Origin: Owenia fusiformis
Lineage: Eukaryota; Annelida; Polychaeta; Sabellida; Oweniidae
Direction of reading: 5' to 3'
NCBI GenBank assembly: GCA_903813345.2
Contig: CAIIXF020000011.1
Coordinates: 27,954,166-28,018,165 of the forward strand
Length of the DNA stretch: 64,000 bases
Both the position numbers and the translations under genes were made by a program. Below are positions 22,797-34,589 of this stretch, piece by piece. How positions within the stretch are numbered: the stretch's first letter is position 1; every line of letters starts with the position of its first letter. The notes beneath the pieces were generated by a model. The model ran no database searches. It worked only from the letters and a program-made list of their open reading frames with translations, and was not told the origin of the DNA.

Positions 22797-23696
22797 TCAG
22801 AGGGATATAGGGAACGACTCTGTCTGTCCGTTTGAAAATCGAATGAAGAAACTGATGTAGCAACAACAAATGGCTTCTGTCCGTTCTTCCGTCCGTATTT
22901 CCTTCCGTTCGTCCATCCATCTGTCAGTTTGTCCAGGCAATAACTCAAATACCATTTGATGGATTTGACTCAAATTTATAGGCTGATGCCTTATGGAGTT
23001 AGAACCTCTGCTCCAGAAGAAATTTTCAACATGGCCTCTTAATTCGAAATGGCCACCATTTTTTCGTAAAAAATATAATTTTTGATAACTCAAATACTAG
23101 TTAATGGATTTAGTAAATGAATTGTATATGCTGATGCCTAGGGACACAGGAGCCATGCTGAAGAAGAGATTTTCAAAATGGCTGCTAAATATCAAAATGG
23201 CTGCCACCATATGTAAACAAATGTTATCTTTGATAACTCAAATACCAGTCAACAGATTTAGTTCAAATTTTATAAGATGATGGCTAGGGACAAAGTAGAT
23301 TTGTTCAAGAAAGAATTTTTAAAATGGCGGCTAAGTTCCAAAATGGCTGCCATTTTTCATAAAAAAACTTAATCTTTGATAACTCAAATATTAGTTATAG
23401 GATTTATATTATACGGATTTGGTTCATATTTTATATGCTGATGCCTAGAAACAAAAGAGCCATCTGAGGAGATTTTTCGAAATGGCTGCTAAATATCAAA
23501 ATGGCGGCCATTTTTTGTAAAACACATAATCTTTGATAACTGAAATACCAGTGAACAGATTTGGTTTAAATTTTATATATGATGATGCCTAGGGAAAACA
23601 TTTTTCAAGATGGCGATTGAATTTCAAAATGGCCACCATTTTCGTAAGAAAACGTGATCTTTGATAACTTAAATACTAGTTGACGGATTTTGTTCA
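22797..23696. repeat. ~147 bp satellite array, left part
   Basis: The array starts with a (TCCG/TCCA)-rich tract (22810-22930). The phrase 'ataactcaaata(c/t)' then recurs at about 22942, 23088, 23236, 23381, 23537 and 23664, spaced 128-157 bp apart. Each unit also has 'gctgatgcctagggaca', 'ttttcaaaatggc' and 'ggc(c/t)gccat'. The open frame on the minus strand at 22797-23093 is a by-product. The array resumes at 27313. Confidence 0.8.
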
Positions 23697-26600
23697 AAAG
23701 ACCATGTGCAGTATGGCAAGTGATTTTAGACGGTCATATCTTTCCCATGAGTACTTTCTGAGAATGAATATAGTGGTTTTTATTAAAACAGTATGTTTTC
23801 TTTCAAGTGAAGTCCCCATGATGATAAAAATATCAATCGAACAATTCGAAAAATTATGAATATGGACCCCCTGTCAACATTGTTTTCAAAATATTGAACC
23901 TATATACTCAAAATAGGATCTCCCTTTTCTGATATTTATTGCATGAAAAGATTATTCAACAAGGGGTCTAAAACATCTTCAAAAACAGAATCGTATTGAA
24001 AGTCTAGTTTTGAAGATATCAATTTTTGATGACCAAAATTATTAGGTAGTAAGCTAGCACCAAAAAATCTACCGGCTTCTGAACAAATCGAAATTACTTG
24101 TTTCTTATGTATTTTTATGTGATACTTCAGAAAATTTTTGTCTGACGCGCCGTATCCGGGGCGAAAATTGTGAAAATTAGGTTTTTGACCCTAAAAAGGA
24201 AAATTACAGGGGATACATTATCATCATTGAATAATTAATTCAGTTGGTCTTCAATCATCATAATAATTTTATTGAGAGTTGAGATCATTCTGAGGTAGTA
24301 TGTAAAGTTTCAATGGTCTGTCACTCATGGTTGCCATGGAAACCACAATTTTTGCTGAGAAAATCCCTAATTTTGGTTAAACCTGTACCTGTACATAATA
24401 TAGAATGTGGATTATTTTTCAAATCAACAGATATCAGAACATTTTAGCACTCTAAAATCACCAGGGCTGTCCAAACATTTGTTTAAAGAGTAAGAATATT
24501 GCAATTTATATGACTGGTAAGTGTCAAAGACCATACAATTTAAAGTGGTCAAAAGTGGGCATCGCCCTCATAATATTAGTTGATTGCCATTCTCTATAAA
24601 TACAGAGTTTTTTGACTTTTGAGATACATTTATATTGAACTTCTTTGGTTATACTTAATATCAAGCATGTTTACATCTAAGTGTTATAGTTATTGCATGG
24701 GGATACAGGGGGAGAGGGGGGTAACAGAATTGGGAGGGGGCAGAGCTTATCTGCCTAAGTTTAAATCTCATCTACATGGTTCTAGATATCATAGGGTACA
24801 TCTTCTGGGTCTTATTATATTCATCTCAATATATAAGATATTAGAATTTACATGGTTGGTAAGTATCAAAGTAAGTGACCATAAAAGACCATACAATTAC
24901 ATAAGTGATCAAAAGTGGGTGTTGCCCTAACAATAGTAGATAATTCATTCTCTATGAATATGGAGTTTAACTTGACTTTAAGATATATTTTTACATTAAA
25001 ACTTCTTTGATTACACTTAGTATTGTAATAGTTATTCCCTGGGGGGGGGGGGGCAAGGGGGTAGTAGCAGAAATGGGAGGGGGCAGAGTCAGTGGCCAGT
25101 CAGTCTTAAGTATTAATATCATAGTCTAATCATTTTCATTCACCTCCCGATGTTAGATGTTAATATATTAACAATATCATATGGGAGAATATACCACTAC
25201 ACTTGCAGATTTGAGAATCATTCAGTTGAATGTGTCTATATGGCGCTCCACCTTTGCCTTTTAAAAAGGTGCTCTTGCTAATTTGCCCTTTCTGCATGGC
25301 ACTTCATCTGTGAATGTGTAAAGTGCTAGGAAGGCTGTATATATGTCAGGGTCTATATTGGAGGAAATACCACTGACATCAGTCTTCATTTGTTTCCAAC
25401 TCAAGTATCCAGCAGCACACTTTGCTGTATTTGCTTCTTGGTTTCATCATCATACAAGAACTCATTCCAATCTTTAGGGACTCTTGTTTTTCTACCTTAA
25501 ATAGGGCAAGGTGTCCCTCCCCTCTTTCAGGTTCCTTTATAGAACTTTTGATGTAATTATCACATACAAAAACTAATCAATCTGCAATTGTAGAATCTTG
25601 AAAATAGTCTCCGCCAGATCCAGAAACAAAACTAGCTTTCAAGTTGAATTATGGTTTGGGATAGTTGGGGTTTGTTTTCCTTATGACTTGTATACATTTA
25701 GAAATTCTTTTTCTTGCTGGGTTCTATTACAAATTTTAATCCTTTCCCTTTGGCACTTGTGGGTACACATACATGTACGTTCATAGTGATGGGTTTCTCT
25801 GTTCTTGCAAGAAGTCTAGTCAGTGTTCCTAGAGCCCAAGGCACAGGGCTCAATAGGAACTGCAGGAGACATTCTAGGCTTATTTTATGTTCCTAAGCAA
25901 GATCGATGCTGTTCAAAGATGTTTCATTCAGAATGTATTTGTATAAGCTTGTTTTGAGTACTTTTTTACTGTCACTGTCACTGTTGCTGCTGTAGTTTGC
26001 TGCTATAGTTTTCAATTTCATATGTTTTATTATTCGATCATGAAATCTTTTTTTCACCTAATATCAGATGGTATCTCTTCATGCAATTTCCCCTTTTGAC
26101 TAAAATTAGATGAGATCTGCTGCGACATCATTTGGCACAGATTCTCCTTACGATACACCGTAGAAATGACCTTCATCCTCAATGGTAATTGGATCAAGAA
26201 AGTCTTTGATTGCGGTGTCTGTCATCTTTATGTCTTTTTCTGTACTTGAAATTTGTGCCTTTCCAAGGTCATTATGGGTGTCACACTCATCTCATATCTA
26301 GATAATTTACCTAATTTGGTCTTATGAAGGACTGTCTGATTGTTGTTACCATCTCATCCATATAACCACTTATTGTCTGTATGGCCCATATTGCAAATCC
26401 TCATATTGAACCACCAGATGGACTTGAATGGAAACTAAATGACTCCATCATTACAGTGGGCATTTACTGATATTCTCATACACGAGATTGGTGATATAGC
26501 AACACCAGGAGATGAATAAGAAAACCCCAGAAGATGTACCCTATGAAATCCAGAATTAAAAAGATGAGATTTATACTTAAGGCAGATTAGACCTACGCAT

Positions 26601-27312
26601 TCTAATTCTGTTACTACTCACCCCTCACCCAGTCCCAATGTAAAAACTATAATACTTACACAGATGTATTTACCGGAAATGCTTGACATAAATTAAAATA
26701 ACAGCAGTTCAGTATAACTATGAATGTATCTCATATTTATCCAAAGAACCAATCATCTACTATTGTTAGGACGACACCCCCTTTTGATCATTTATTAATA
26801 TGTAATTGTATGGTGTAAATCATGTAAATTGTGATATCCCATATATTGAGATGAATGTGAAGAAGACCCAGAAGATGTACCCCATGAAATCAAAAACTAT
26901 GTAAATGAGATCTATACTTAAGAGATTAGGGTTAAGGGATTAAGGGGACGAGTTTTCCCTATGGGAAAATAACATGGGATATGTGGTTTTTATTAACTTT
27001 AACACATTTCAATACCAATCCCCTTTTCAGAAATTGTTAATATAATGTAGAGGAGACGTTCGATTGTTTAAATTGAGAAAAACAAGATCCTCTTTTAAGA
27101 AAATAAGCCTAAAATTTTTTTTAAAAAGTGCCAAGGTGGGGCCCTAATCTATAATTTTTTAGAGAGTTTGATTGATATTTTACTATCACAGAGACTTCAC
27201 TTGAAAGAAAACATATTGTTTTAATAAAAACCACTATTTATGGCCAGAAAGTACTCATGGTGAAAGATATGACTGTCTAAATTCACTTGCCATACTGCAC
27301 ACGGACCTTTTA
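23697..27312. repeat. FB1 copy inserted in the satellite and itself split by a 2.9 kb insertion
   Basis: Left half 23697-24045 ('catgtgcagtatggcaagtg' onward), right half 26945-27312 (ending 'cttgccatactgcacac'). Together they are the reverse complement of the intact FB1 at 3375-4100, with ~20 bp missing at the break. On both sides the satellite continues ('tttgttcaaa' ... 'ttttataagctgatgcct'). Confidence 0.75.
24046..26944. repeat. 2.9 kb insertion with internal direct and inverted repeats
   Basis: Two imperfect direct copies of ~350 bp (around 24530-24780 and 24880-25100) each have 'gaccatacaattt/aca', 'tcaaaagtggg', 'cattctctat' and a G-rich block. Inverted counterparts of the stretch 'gggtacatcttctgggt...' occur at 26525-26560 and 26870-26900. 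I found no intact ORF or transposase and no clear terminal repeats, so the element class is open. Confidence 0.55.
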
Positions 27313-27605
27313 TAAGCTGATGCCTATGGACAAAGGAGCTACACTGATACAAAGATGTTTAGATTGGCTGCTAAATATCAAAATGATGGCCTTTTTTCTA
27401 AAACTCAAGTACCAGTGAACGGATTTGGTTCAAATGTTATACAATGCCTTGAGACACAGTACCTCTGTTTGACCAAGAATTTTCAAAATGGCAGCTGAAA
27501 TTTAAATGGCCGCCATTTTTTGTAAAAAATGTAACCTTTGATAACTCAAATAGCTGTGAATGGATTTTGTTCACATTTTATATGCTGATACCTAGGGACA
27601 CAGTA
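27313..27605. repeat. ~147 bp satellite array, right part
   Basis: Continues the array that stops at 23696, with the same phrases ('gctgatgcctatggacaaag', 'ggccgccattttttgtaaaa', 'gataactcaaatag'). Confidence 0.75.
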
Positions 27606-28496
27606 GCTCTTGCCTGGTCTATTCAGTGGAGTAGAGAAAATTCTTTCATTTTAAGTTTCATTCTGTGTTTACTATATGAATGGGACTAGCAAGTAACCTT
27701 TGTGAAAGTGGTTAAAGGTGAGATAAGGAAGTTTGATGTATTAATAGTAAGTTATACAGTCACTCTTCCCTTTTCTCTGTGTCAGTAATAGGCCTACCTA
27801 ATAGATTTTGAAAATGAATGTGACTGTCACTCATATACCAGTATTTAGTATTTATTTTTATCGTCATACATCTAACAATTTGCACGATAAAGAGTCTATT
27901 AGATGTATGAATAAATGAGTTGCTTGCCATATTCATCTATTAATACAGCAAGACCTGTTGCTGATGATGCTTCAATATTCAGACCAAAATATCAACGAAT
28001 CACTGAACTACGAAATATAAAATCAACAAACCAAGATTAGAATGTCACATCTTCTCTGTGATTTGGTAATTTTCATATTGAGTCTTTTAGAACTTAGCAG
28101 GGAATAATTAGTTTTTACACTATTTAATTTCTGCTTATGCTTCATGGTTGAGAAAACAAAGCTGATACAAATGTATCCCTGTACACTAAATGCTGGTAGG
28201 TAAGTAAGACAGTCGCCCCAGGTAGATAACAATAATGACTAGTTGAAGGCTACATAATGGCTAGCTTGACTATTGTATATTGAGCACTACTGGAAAGTAG
28301 GATTTCCTCTAGGATGAAGGGATAGGGAGTTTCATATCCTTTCTTTTCTTCATCCTAGGATTTCTTATATATCTACCAAAATTTTATTGTTGCAGAGAAA
28401 AAGTGAAATGGACCATGATGGAATGGAATGAATAAAAAATATGTTTAACATTTAAACTGATTTAAGTCATAGGCTCATATGATGTATTAGTCTTAC
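27606..28496 (-). other. First intron of the 2A-TPR-MATH gene, 5' end; nothing recognised
   Basis: AT-rich sequence between the satellite and the exon 1 donor. Short frames only. Confidence 0.55.
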
Positions 28497-28920
28497 CTCC
28501 GTCTGTTTCAATAACCCTTGGCCCAGGGTTTTTTTCGATTCCGTCTGTTTCAATAACCCTTGGCCCAGGGTTTTTTTCGATTCCGCTTATTATCAGTTGT
28601 AGCTTGATGAGAGTTCGCCTATCACTCAGTGTATGGAAGAATGTGCTCTCATATTTACTTATTCTACAAACATCTGGTTCATGTTGTGTAAATGTTCCAG
28701 TTGAATCCTGCCTTATTCTTGCATTCATTAGAATACTCAGAGAGAGACATGCACATAAAAGCATGAGTACAAATTCATATTGGATTCTTCGTGTATCAGT
28801 ATCCATGCTACATGTGTTACTAGTGTGCCTTTTCTTTGTCTTTGGCTTAGATTTGTTAAATTGCCAAGGTTGAGTGAACTTACCAATGGCTCCACGCCAC
28901 TGTTCAATGCTCATACCCAT
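28497..28920 (-). CDS. 2A-TPR-MATH gene, exon 1: leader with hydrophobic segment and duplicated 2A-like motif
   Basis: The frame starts MGMSIEQWRGAIGKF, a leader style I know from 2A-bearing proteins of marine invertebrates. A basic stretch, a ~20-residue hydrophobic segment (YEFVLMLLCACLSLSILM, residues ~50-68) and a polar stretch follow. Then comes LIKLQLIISGIEKNPGP, then a second GIEKNPGP. NPGP-type 2A motifs make the ribosome skip the Gly-Pro bond; at the N-terminus of sea-urchin proteins they have been reported to give dual targeting. Here Gly replaces the usual Asp of the motif, so activity must be tested. The exon ends GACGGAG|GTAAGAC, phase 1. Joined to exons 2 and 3 the CDS is 2223 nt (740 aa plus stop) with no frame break. 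A cryptic GTAAGT lies at 28886. The gene sits antisense inside a CCDC174 intron. Confidence 0.85.
28499..28582 (-). repeat. Exact 42 bp tandem duplication of the 2A-like motif
   Basis: 28499-28540 and 28541-28582 are identical. Each encodes GIEKNPGPRVIETD, so the reading frame is kept. Only the first copy has the LIKLQLIIS run in front of it. Confidence 0.95.
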
Positions 28921-30178
28921 TCTTAGTGTTAACTATTCATATGTGAGTTAGCATTCTGTCAACAGCTGTAGATTGTTCTAGTATATTGGGGATTCCCCTA
29001 TTTAAGAATACCATTCATCACCAAATTAGTTTCATAATCTCTAATCTTTTATCTAAAGTTAAATATTGATTTATGTGTTTTTATTTACTGATTCGTTTGT
29101 CATATGATTACCAATCAGTTTATACAATATACATCCACTGTAATTTGTTTAACCTTTTTGAAATTACATAAAATTTCAAGTATCCAGAAAGTAAATATGC
29201 TTATTATTATTAAGGTTTGTGTTACTATTATTTTTTGTTAAAGGAAGAATAAGTCACACAGGGAGTGAACAAAGTTGACAAAATATTGACAATTAATCAC
29301 AATCAAACATGATCTGTATCTCAGTTATGTAGAGTAATATCAAAAGAATTTATCAAGAGCCATAAAAAATATACCTGAAGGTACTTGTTTTCTAAGTATT
29401 TGATTGTTTATATCATTTTAACCATACTAAAAAAACATGAGGTGGGTTAAGCAGGTTAGTAACAACATACACTGAACACTGATTAACTAGAATGGTATTG
29501 TTCTTGGGGATGATATAGTATCTTATTTTTGTAGCCTTAGTCAGTTAGGTTATTACTCGATCATGATAAACCCATATAATTATAAAGGATGGACCAAAGA
29601 ACTTATATACATGCCCCTAATTTTGATATTGCATTTAGGAAGGGTGATCATAAAGTTCTCTTAATAAATATTTAGTTTTTATTAATTTTTTTCAATAAAT
29701 TTATTGAAAGATACAAGGACTATTTAATCCAGCAAAAATATTTATATTTATAACAGAAATACTCATTTGGAAATAATGTTTCTTTGATATGAAAATATGT
29801 GTATATTCACCTTGTAGTAAGAGTGCAACCAATAAAAATGGCACCATTTTATAAGCTCTGTGTATTATAACAATGCGATATTTTGACATCAAAAAAGCTG
29901 ATTTCTTCTAGATAGCTACTTCAGGTCTGAATTTAACTATCAGAAAATAAAATTCCACGTCAGGTCTGATCGCGCAATTAAATCTTTACTGTTGTTTTAT
30001 TTAGAAAGCTATATCTAGTTTGATTTAAATTACAACCAGAAAATAAAATTTGAAGTCAAATCAGGTTGCTTTGGATTGAAAATGTTTGTTAGTCCTTAAT
30101 AATCTTTCACCAGCAATAGGTCAAATGATCACTATACTATTCTTCTTTCTCAAATTTATAATTTGTGTATCATTTCAG
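28921..30178. other. Upstream region of the antisense gene / end of the CCDC174 intron
   Basis: It should hold the promoter of the 2A-TPR-MATH gene, but I cannot point to a TATA or initiator with confidence. No gene or repeat recognised. Confidence 0.5.
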
Positions 30179-30273
30179 AGGTACGGTCACATGGTGTTGG
30201 TTATTACCAGTTCTCCAGGGATAACTCTGCCAGGGAGGAGGAGCTAAAAACTCTTGGAGATCTGCGAGAAAAG
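30179..30273 (+). CDS. CCDC174: CCDC174 exon: GVGYYxFSRD block
   Basis: The acceptor CATTTCAG|AG completes a Glu codon. The exon encodes EVRSHGVGYYQFSRDNSAR followed by EEELKTLGDLREK, the start of the C-terminal conserved domain (human GVGYFAFARDKELRNKQMK-like). It ends GAAAAG|GTAAAA, phase 0. It is the first exon after the 25.5 kb intron. Confidence 0.93.
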
Positions 30274-31763
30274 GTAAAAATGTAAAATACCACAACATCA
30301 TGAATCCTCAAAACAATTTAATTTTTTGGGGTTGACACTGGTTTTAATGGAGCAAATACAGAGTTGGTCAAAAAAAACAATACCCAAGTTTAAAGATGAA
30401 TGTTTCATATGATATATCTTAAACCATGCCATGTATTATATATCACAGGGCTCTTGCCAGGCTTTTAGACTGTGGCACAGCACCACACTCTATTTAGCTC
30501 CCTCCACACCCTATTGGCAAATCATGACTGTTTCCACAGTCTAAACTTGACCGTATACACAATGATAGCATGTAAAAGGATAAAACATAACATAAATATG
30601 ATTTATCATGATTGAACGGTTATTCTGAAGATGTTAGCTCATTTCCTAACAATATGACACCATCCGATAGAAAAACCTTTGTTTTCATGTGGAGTTACAG
30701 TCTGAAATTGACACCAGAGGTGTTATGAGCGACCAAACATCAAAAATGAAAATTCTTGAATATCCCTTCATATTGCAGTCACGGCTGGACTAAATATGCT
30801 TGACTGAATCATTACAAAATATTTAAGAGTAATACACAATTGATAGTTAATTAAAAAGATATAAGTATTGGTAAATCTTGCACTTAATTTGTTTAAATCT
30901 ACCTCTTTTGGTGCCAAAGGTGCCAAAGTTCAAATTTCCCTCCATTTTCCATAATTTGGAAATTCACAGTGAATATTTTTTTGGTCACTCATGACACGCC
31001 TGGTGCCAATTTTAGCCTTTAACTCCACAAGAAAACAATAGTTTTTCAATCAGATGGTGTGATATTGTTAGGAAATGAATTATCTTTCAAATGATACATG
31101 GTATGATTTAACATATATCAAATGATATTCTTATTCAAACTTGGGCATTGGTTTTATTGGCCCACCCTGTATATCTAAATCAAAATAAACATTTAAGAAA
31201 GAAACCTTTCAGCTCACATATGGTGAGCTATATTGCAATCACCATCATGCTGCCAATCCATATTCCCTATGACTTTCAATTCAAAAGCTTACCTTTCAAA
31301 ATGACCACCCAATTTGTCAAGGAAAAAATATTTTGTTCTCATAGTTAATACAAAATACATCTTGCCATAACTCAGCTATTTAATTGCTCTTTGTCCAAGT
31401 ATGACCTCTCTCGTACTTTTCAAGTCAGAGTTCAAGATTATTAAATCATATCATTGAAATGTATGCCTATATTTCATCACAAGATTGAAAATGTTAGACT
31501 TTCAAATTTGACTATAATCACTACATTGTGTACCTGTGGTTCTTTATGTGAAAGAAACAATCAGCTAATTCATTAATCAATCAAGTAATATAACATACAA
31601 ATCAACAAATAAAATCCAACTTTGAAACTTCATCAACATCTTCCAAGTTAAATCATTTTTTGGATGTATGTTTTGTATTAATGGCAATATAGTTGTTTTA
31701 TTCCTCATATCCTCATTATTATGTGTATGTCAGAGGTTTGATAATAGTTCAATTGCTTTATAG
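30274..31763 (+). other. CCDC174 intron with a TIR element
   Basis: Contains the 811 bp element at 30359-31169; outside it nothing recognisable. Confidence 0.65.
30359..31169. mobile_element. Non-autonomous TIR element with TA flanks (811 bp)
   Basis: The ends 'cagagttggtcaaaaaaaac' and the complement of 'gttttattggcccaccctg' are inverted, with TA on both sides. Long arms continue to ~30440 and from ~31080. Inside is the dispersed repeat shared with 12421-12590. A further foldback follows, with arms from 'cctaacaatatgacaccatc' (~30644) and 'gatggtgtgatattgttagg' (~31053). Mariner-like ends, no transposase. Confidence 0.7.
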
Positions 31764-31899
31764 ACAAAGGTACAAAGAAACAAGCGTGAGGAGTTAAAGG
31801 CAAAGCGTAAAGCAATACTAGATGCTAGGCTTAACAAGGTTAAACACCGGAAGCTGGTGAGAGAGGGTGGTCCAGGAATATTGGAGCAAATTAAACAAG
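31764..31899 (+). CDS. CCDC174: CCDC174 exon: KREELKAKRKAILxARLxKV helix
   Basis: The acceptor is TTTATAG|ACA, phase 0. The exon encodes TKVQRNKREELKAKRKAILD and continues ARLNKVKHRKLVREGG...QIKQ, the basic helix at the heart of the CCDC174 C-terminal domain. It ends AAACAAG|GTACATG, phase 1. Confidence 0.93.
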
Positions 31900-32716
31900 G
31901 TACATGTTCATGTTAACAGATATTTCTTGAATTAATATTGACTTTATAGTGGTCTTATCTTGATTTATAAGACTCATGTTAGATCTATTAAAATATTGAG
32001 TGGATATTTTACGTAAAACATAGAATTAACTTTCCATAAAACATAGAATTAGCTTTCCTTGAAACCTAGAATTAGCTTTCCATAAAATATAGAATTAACT
32101 TTCTTTCAAGCTTTGAAAACAAAAGTAAATACATCATGAAAAAGGTATTTTTATGTTGAAAAATATTTCTGACCTCACACCAGATTACTTTTTATTTTAC
32201 TTGGTAAGTGATAAACCTTTGTCTTGTGTTGATGTGAAATGTGGGTAGATAGTTTGGTGGGCAGACAGCACCAGAAGAAACATTTCAGATGTTATGGCAG
32301 ACCAAGATCTGATTCAATTTTGGACATGCTGGCTAATATATATTTGCTCTTAAAAAGTGATATCTCTGAAAACATAAATACTCCATGACTTGTTATTTTA
32401 ATTTCTTATTTTCATATATGTTTCATATATTTTCTTATGTTTGTAATATCTTAAATATAATATTCATTTTCCCAAAAATTAATGAATCAAATTTTTACAA
32501 TTCTAAGTATATTAATAGTAACACATTTATAGAATTTAATGTGTGTTCTTTACAATTAAATGGAATCATGAGCCAAAAAGAGAAACAGAAAGTTTATTTT
32601 ATTTCTTATTTTAATCTTTTAACAGAAAGATTATTTTGCTCAGAAAAATGTTGCTATAGTTGAAAACCCATGCTATATCTGATAAACTAGTATATTACTA
32701 ATTATTTTGACATTAG
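31900..32716 (+). other. CCDC174 intron
   Basis: AT-rich, with a short repeat around 32020-32100 (phrase 'aga attagctttcc' several times). The open frame at 32385-32663 is low-complexity and unsupported. Confidence 0.6.
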
Positions 32717-32887
32717 ATGCAGAAAAGGAGGAAGAAGTGAAGGATGCTGAAGATGTGATTGGTCCAAAAGTTGAGGACATGTTACGTCAAGCGAGGCTAG
32801 AGGCAGAACTAAAGGAAAAATCACTAGAGCGTGATGACAGGTGGAAACGTGATAAACCAATGAGAGAATGGGATAAAGGAAAGAAAG
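32717..32887 (+). CDS. CCDC174: CCDC174 exon: acidic linker and PxREWDKGK motif
   Basis: The acceptor TTGACATTAG|AT completes an Asp codon. The exon encodes DAEKEEEVKDAEDVIGPKVE, a charged helix and PMREWDKGKK. The REWDxGK motif is conserved in CCDC174. It ends AAGAAAG|GTAGAA, phase 1. Confidence 0.92.
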
Positions 32888-33306
32888 GTAGAAATATGTT
32901 CATTATCTCATTCTAAAAATAATTATTATATCATGTCAGTCCTTAAAACACAATTGCATGATTTATCTTGACACTTATATTGATTTTCATAAAATGGGTA
33001 TGTCATGCATATGGGTTAGAAATCCCAATTCAAGATTTCATTTGACTGTTTGCTTATTTGCAGATAATGTAGTTTTAGTATGATTCTGGCAAACTTCAGA
33101 TTGATGAAAGGCTCAATAAATGTATTCTTAAAGTATCTTTAAGTTAACGGATCTATTGTTTATAACCACTTGACCAAAACAATTGCACTGAGGTGACATG
33201 CTCTTAGGAGTGTAACTTGCTACTTAAATGTGTTCACATTGCAATGTGTATTGTGTAATATTCTTTAGAAATTCATATTATATTATATCATATCAATCTG
33301 TTGTAG
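32888..33306 (+). other. CCDC174 last intron
   Basis: 419 bp, ends TGTTGTAG. No feature seen. Confidence 0.7.
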
Positions 33307-34589
33307 AACTCTTGAAGAGAGAAGACGAGAAAATCCTAGATGACAGACCAAATGAATTTGCCCCTCCAGCAATGTATTTCACAGATCCACATGAAAATAA
33401 ACGTCAACAGAATATGAATTTTGCTCCCCCTCAAGAATACCATCCGAATAAGAGACAGAAAAAGAAAACTGAATTGAACAATAAATCGAATATACCCATG
33501 TGGAGACAGAAAGACATGGATGATCAGTATGAAAATCCAAATCTGATTATTAATAATAGAAGACATGATTCCATCAGTTTAGGGAGACCTGCTGAAACAG
33601 AGACATCTATTGCTGGAGATTTGAAACTGCAAGATATACCTCTACCAAAGCCTAAGGAGCCACAATCTAAGGCCCAATTTCAACAGGGTCGTAATGATCA
33701 GCAAGAGTCTCATCCTGATAGCCAATACTATTCTCATCATGGGAATTCTAATACCCCCTGCCATAATCCAAATATCAACAATACAACAGATCAGCAATAC
33801 AATATCTCAAATTTACAACACAATGAACCGGGTGCCTCTTGTGAAGAACAGCGTTATTTTCATTATTATAACAATAACCCTGCTCTGACCAATCAAGGAT
33901 TGAATATGCATCAGAATGTTGCCGATGTTGACACATCTCTTAATAATACAGAAACATTGATTGACAATTCACAAATTCAAATACCTTCCCCGACTGATGC
34001 TTTATTTACGCAGCCTCCTCCGCCCAATTCTTCGCAAAACATTTTCCAAAATGCTACAGTATCTGCGAAGTTCATACCAAATGATCCTCATAAAGTCACA
34101 ACCAAAGCCCCACAAATTATACAATCTCAAGATCCAAGTGATGTCACAATGAAAGTGAGGGATAAAGATGGCGCTTGGAAGGTGATCCCAGATGAACTCC
34201 CTGAGCCCCCTACGATTGGTCAAACTTTGTACTCTGCTCAGCGCCCGATTCACAACCCTGAACAAAGCCCATATAACCAACCTTGGAGTCTACAAAAGTC
34301 AGACTATGAGCTTAAAAGTCCCCATGTTCACAAACAAAAACAAAGTATACCATTTTTACCACCAAATATTGAAAAGAAGAGTGATGGAGCTGATGCTGTG
34401 AAGAATGTTATTCCAAAGGAGCGCCCTGATGAAGCAAAGGAGGTGAATACCCAGCCTGCAATAGTTGTGAGTGTAAGAGACAATATAAATGATATACCCA
34501 ATGAACCAAAGGAACAGCCCACTAAGGCTGAGAGTACCATGTCCCCTTCAGAAAAAATTCAGGATTTTATGAAACAGTTAAGTAAATAA
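33307..34589 (+). CDS. CCDC174: CCDC174 terminal exon: long Asn/Gln/Pro-rich tail
   Basis: The acceptor TTGTAG|AA continues the frame: ELLKREDEKILDDRPNEFAP, with the FAPPxxYF motif (NEFAPPAMYFTDP) shared with vertebrate CCDC174 and a second FAPPQEY nearby. About 370 residues rich in Asn, Gln, Pro and Ser follow, probably disordered, ending SEKIQDFMKQLSK. In the human protein the tail after FAPP is much shorter (~80 residues), so this lineage carries an expansion. The stop codon TAA at 34587-34589 overlaps an AATAAA hexamer (34585-34590). The frame upstream of 33307 is intron. Confidence 0.92.

Noticed and set aside
22797-23093. 98-residue minus-strand ORF next to the TPR exon
   Set aside because: Lies in the start of the ~147 bp satellite and its TCCG-rich tract; not joined to the TPR exon by any splice signal.
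28604-28873. Plus-strand ORF opposite the 2A leader exon
   Set aside because: Shadow of the minus-strand exon, which has the recognisable leader and 2A-like motif and correct splice phase.
33336-34540. Minus- and other-frame ORFs over the CCDC174 terminal exon
   Set aside because: Shadows of the 33307-34589 reading frame; no independent motif.
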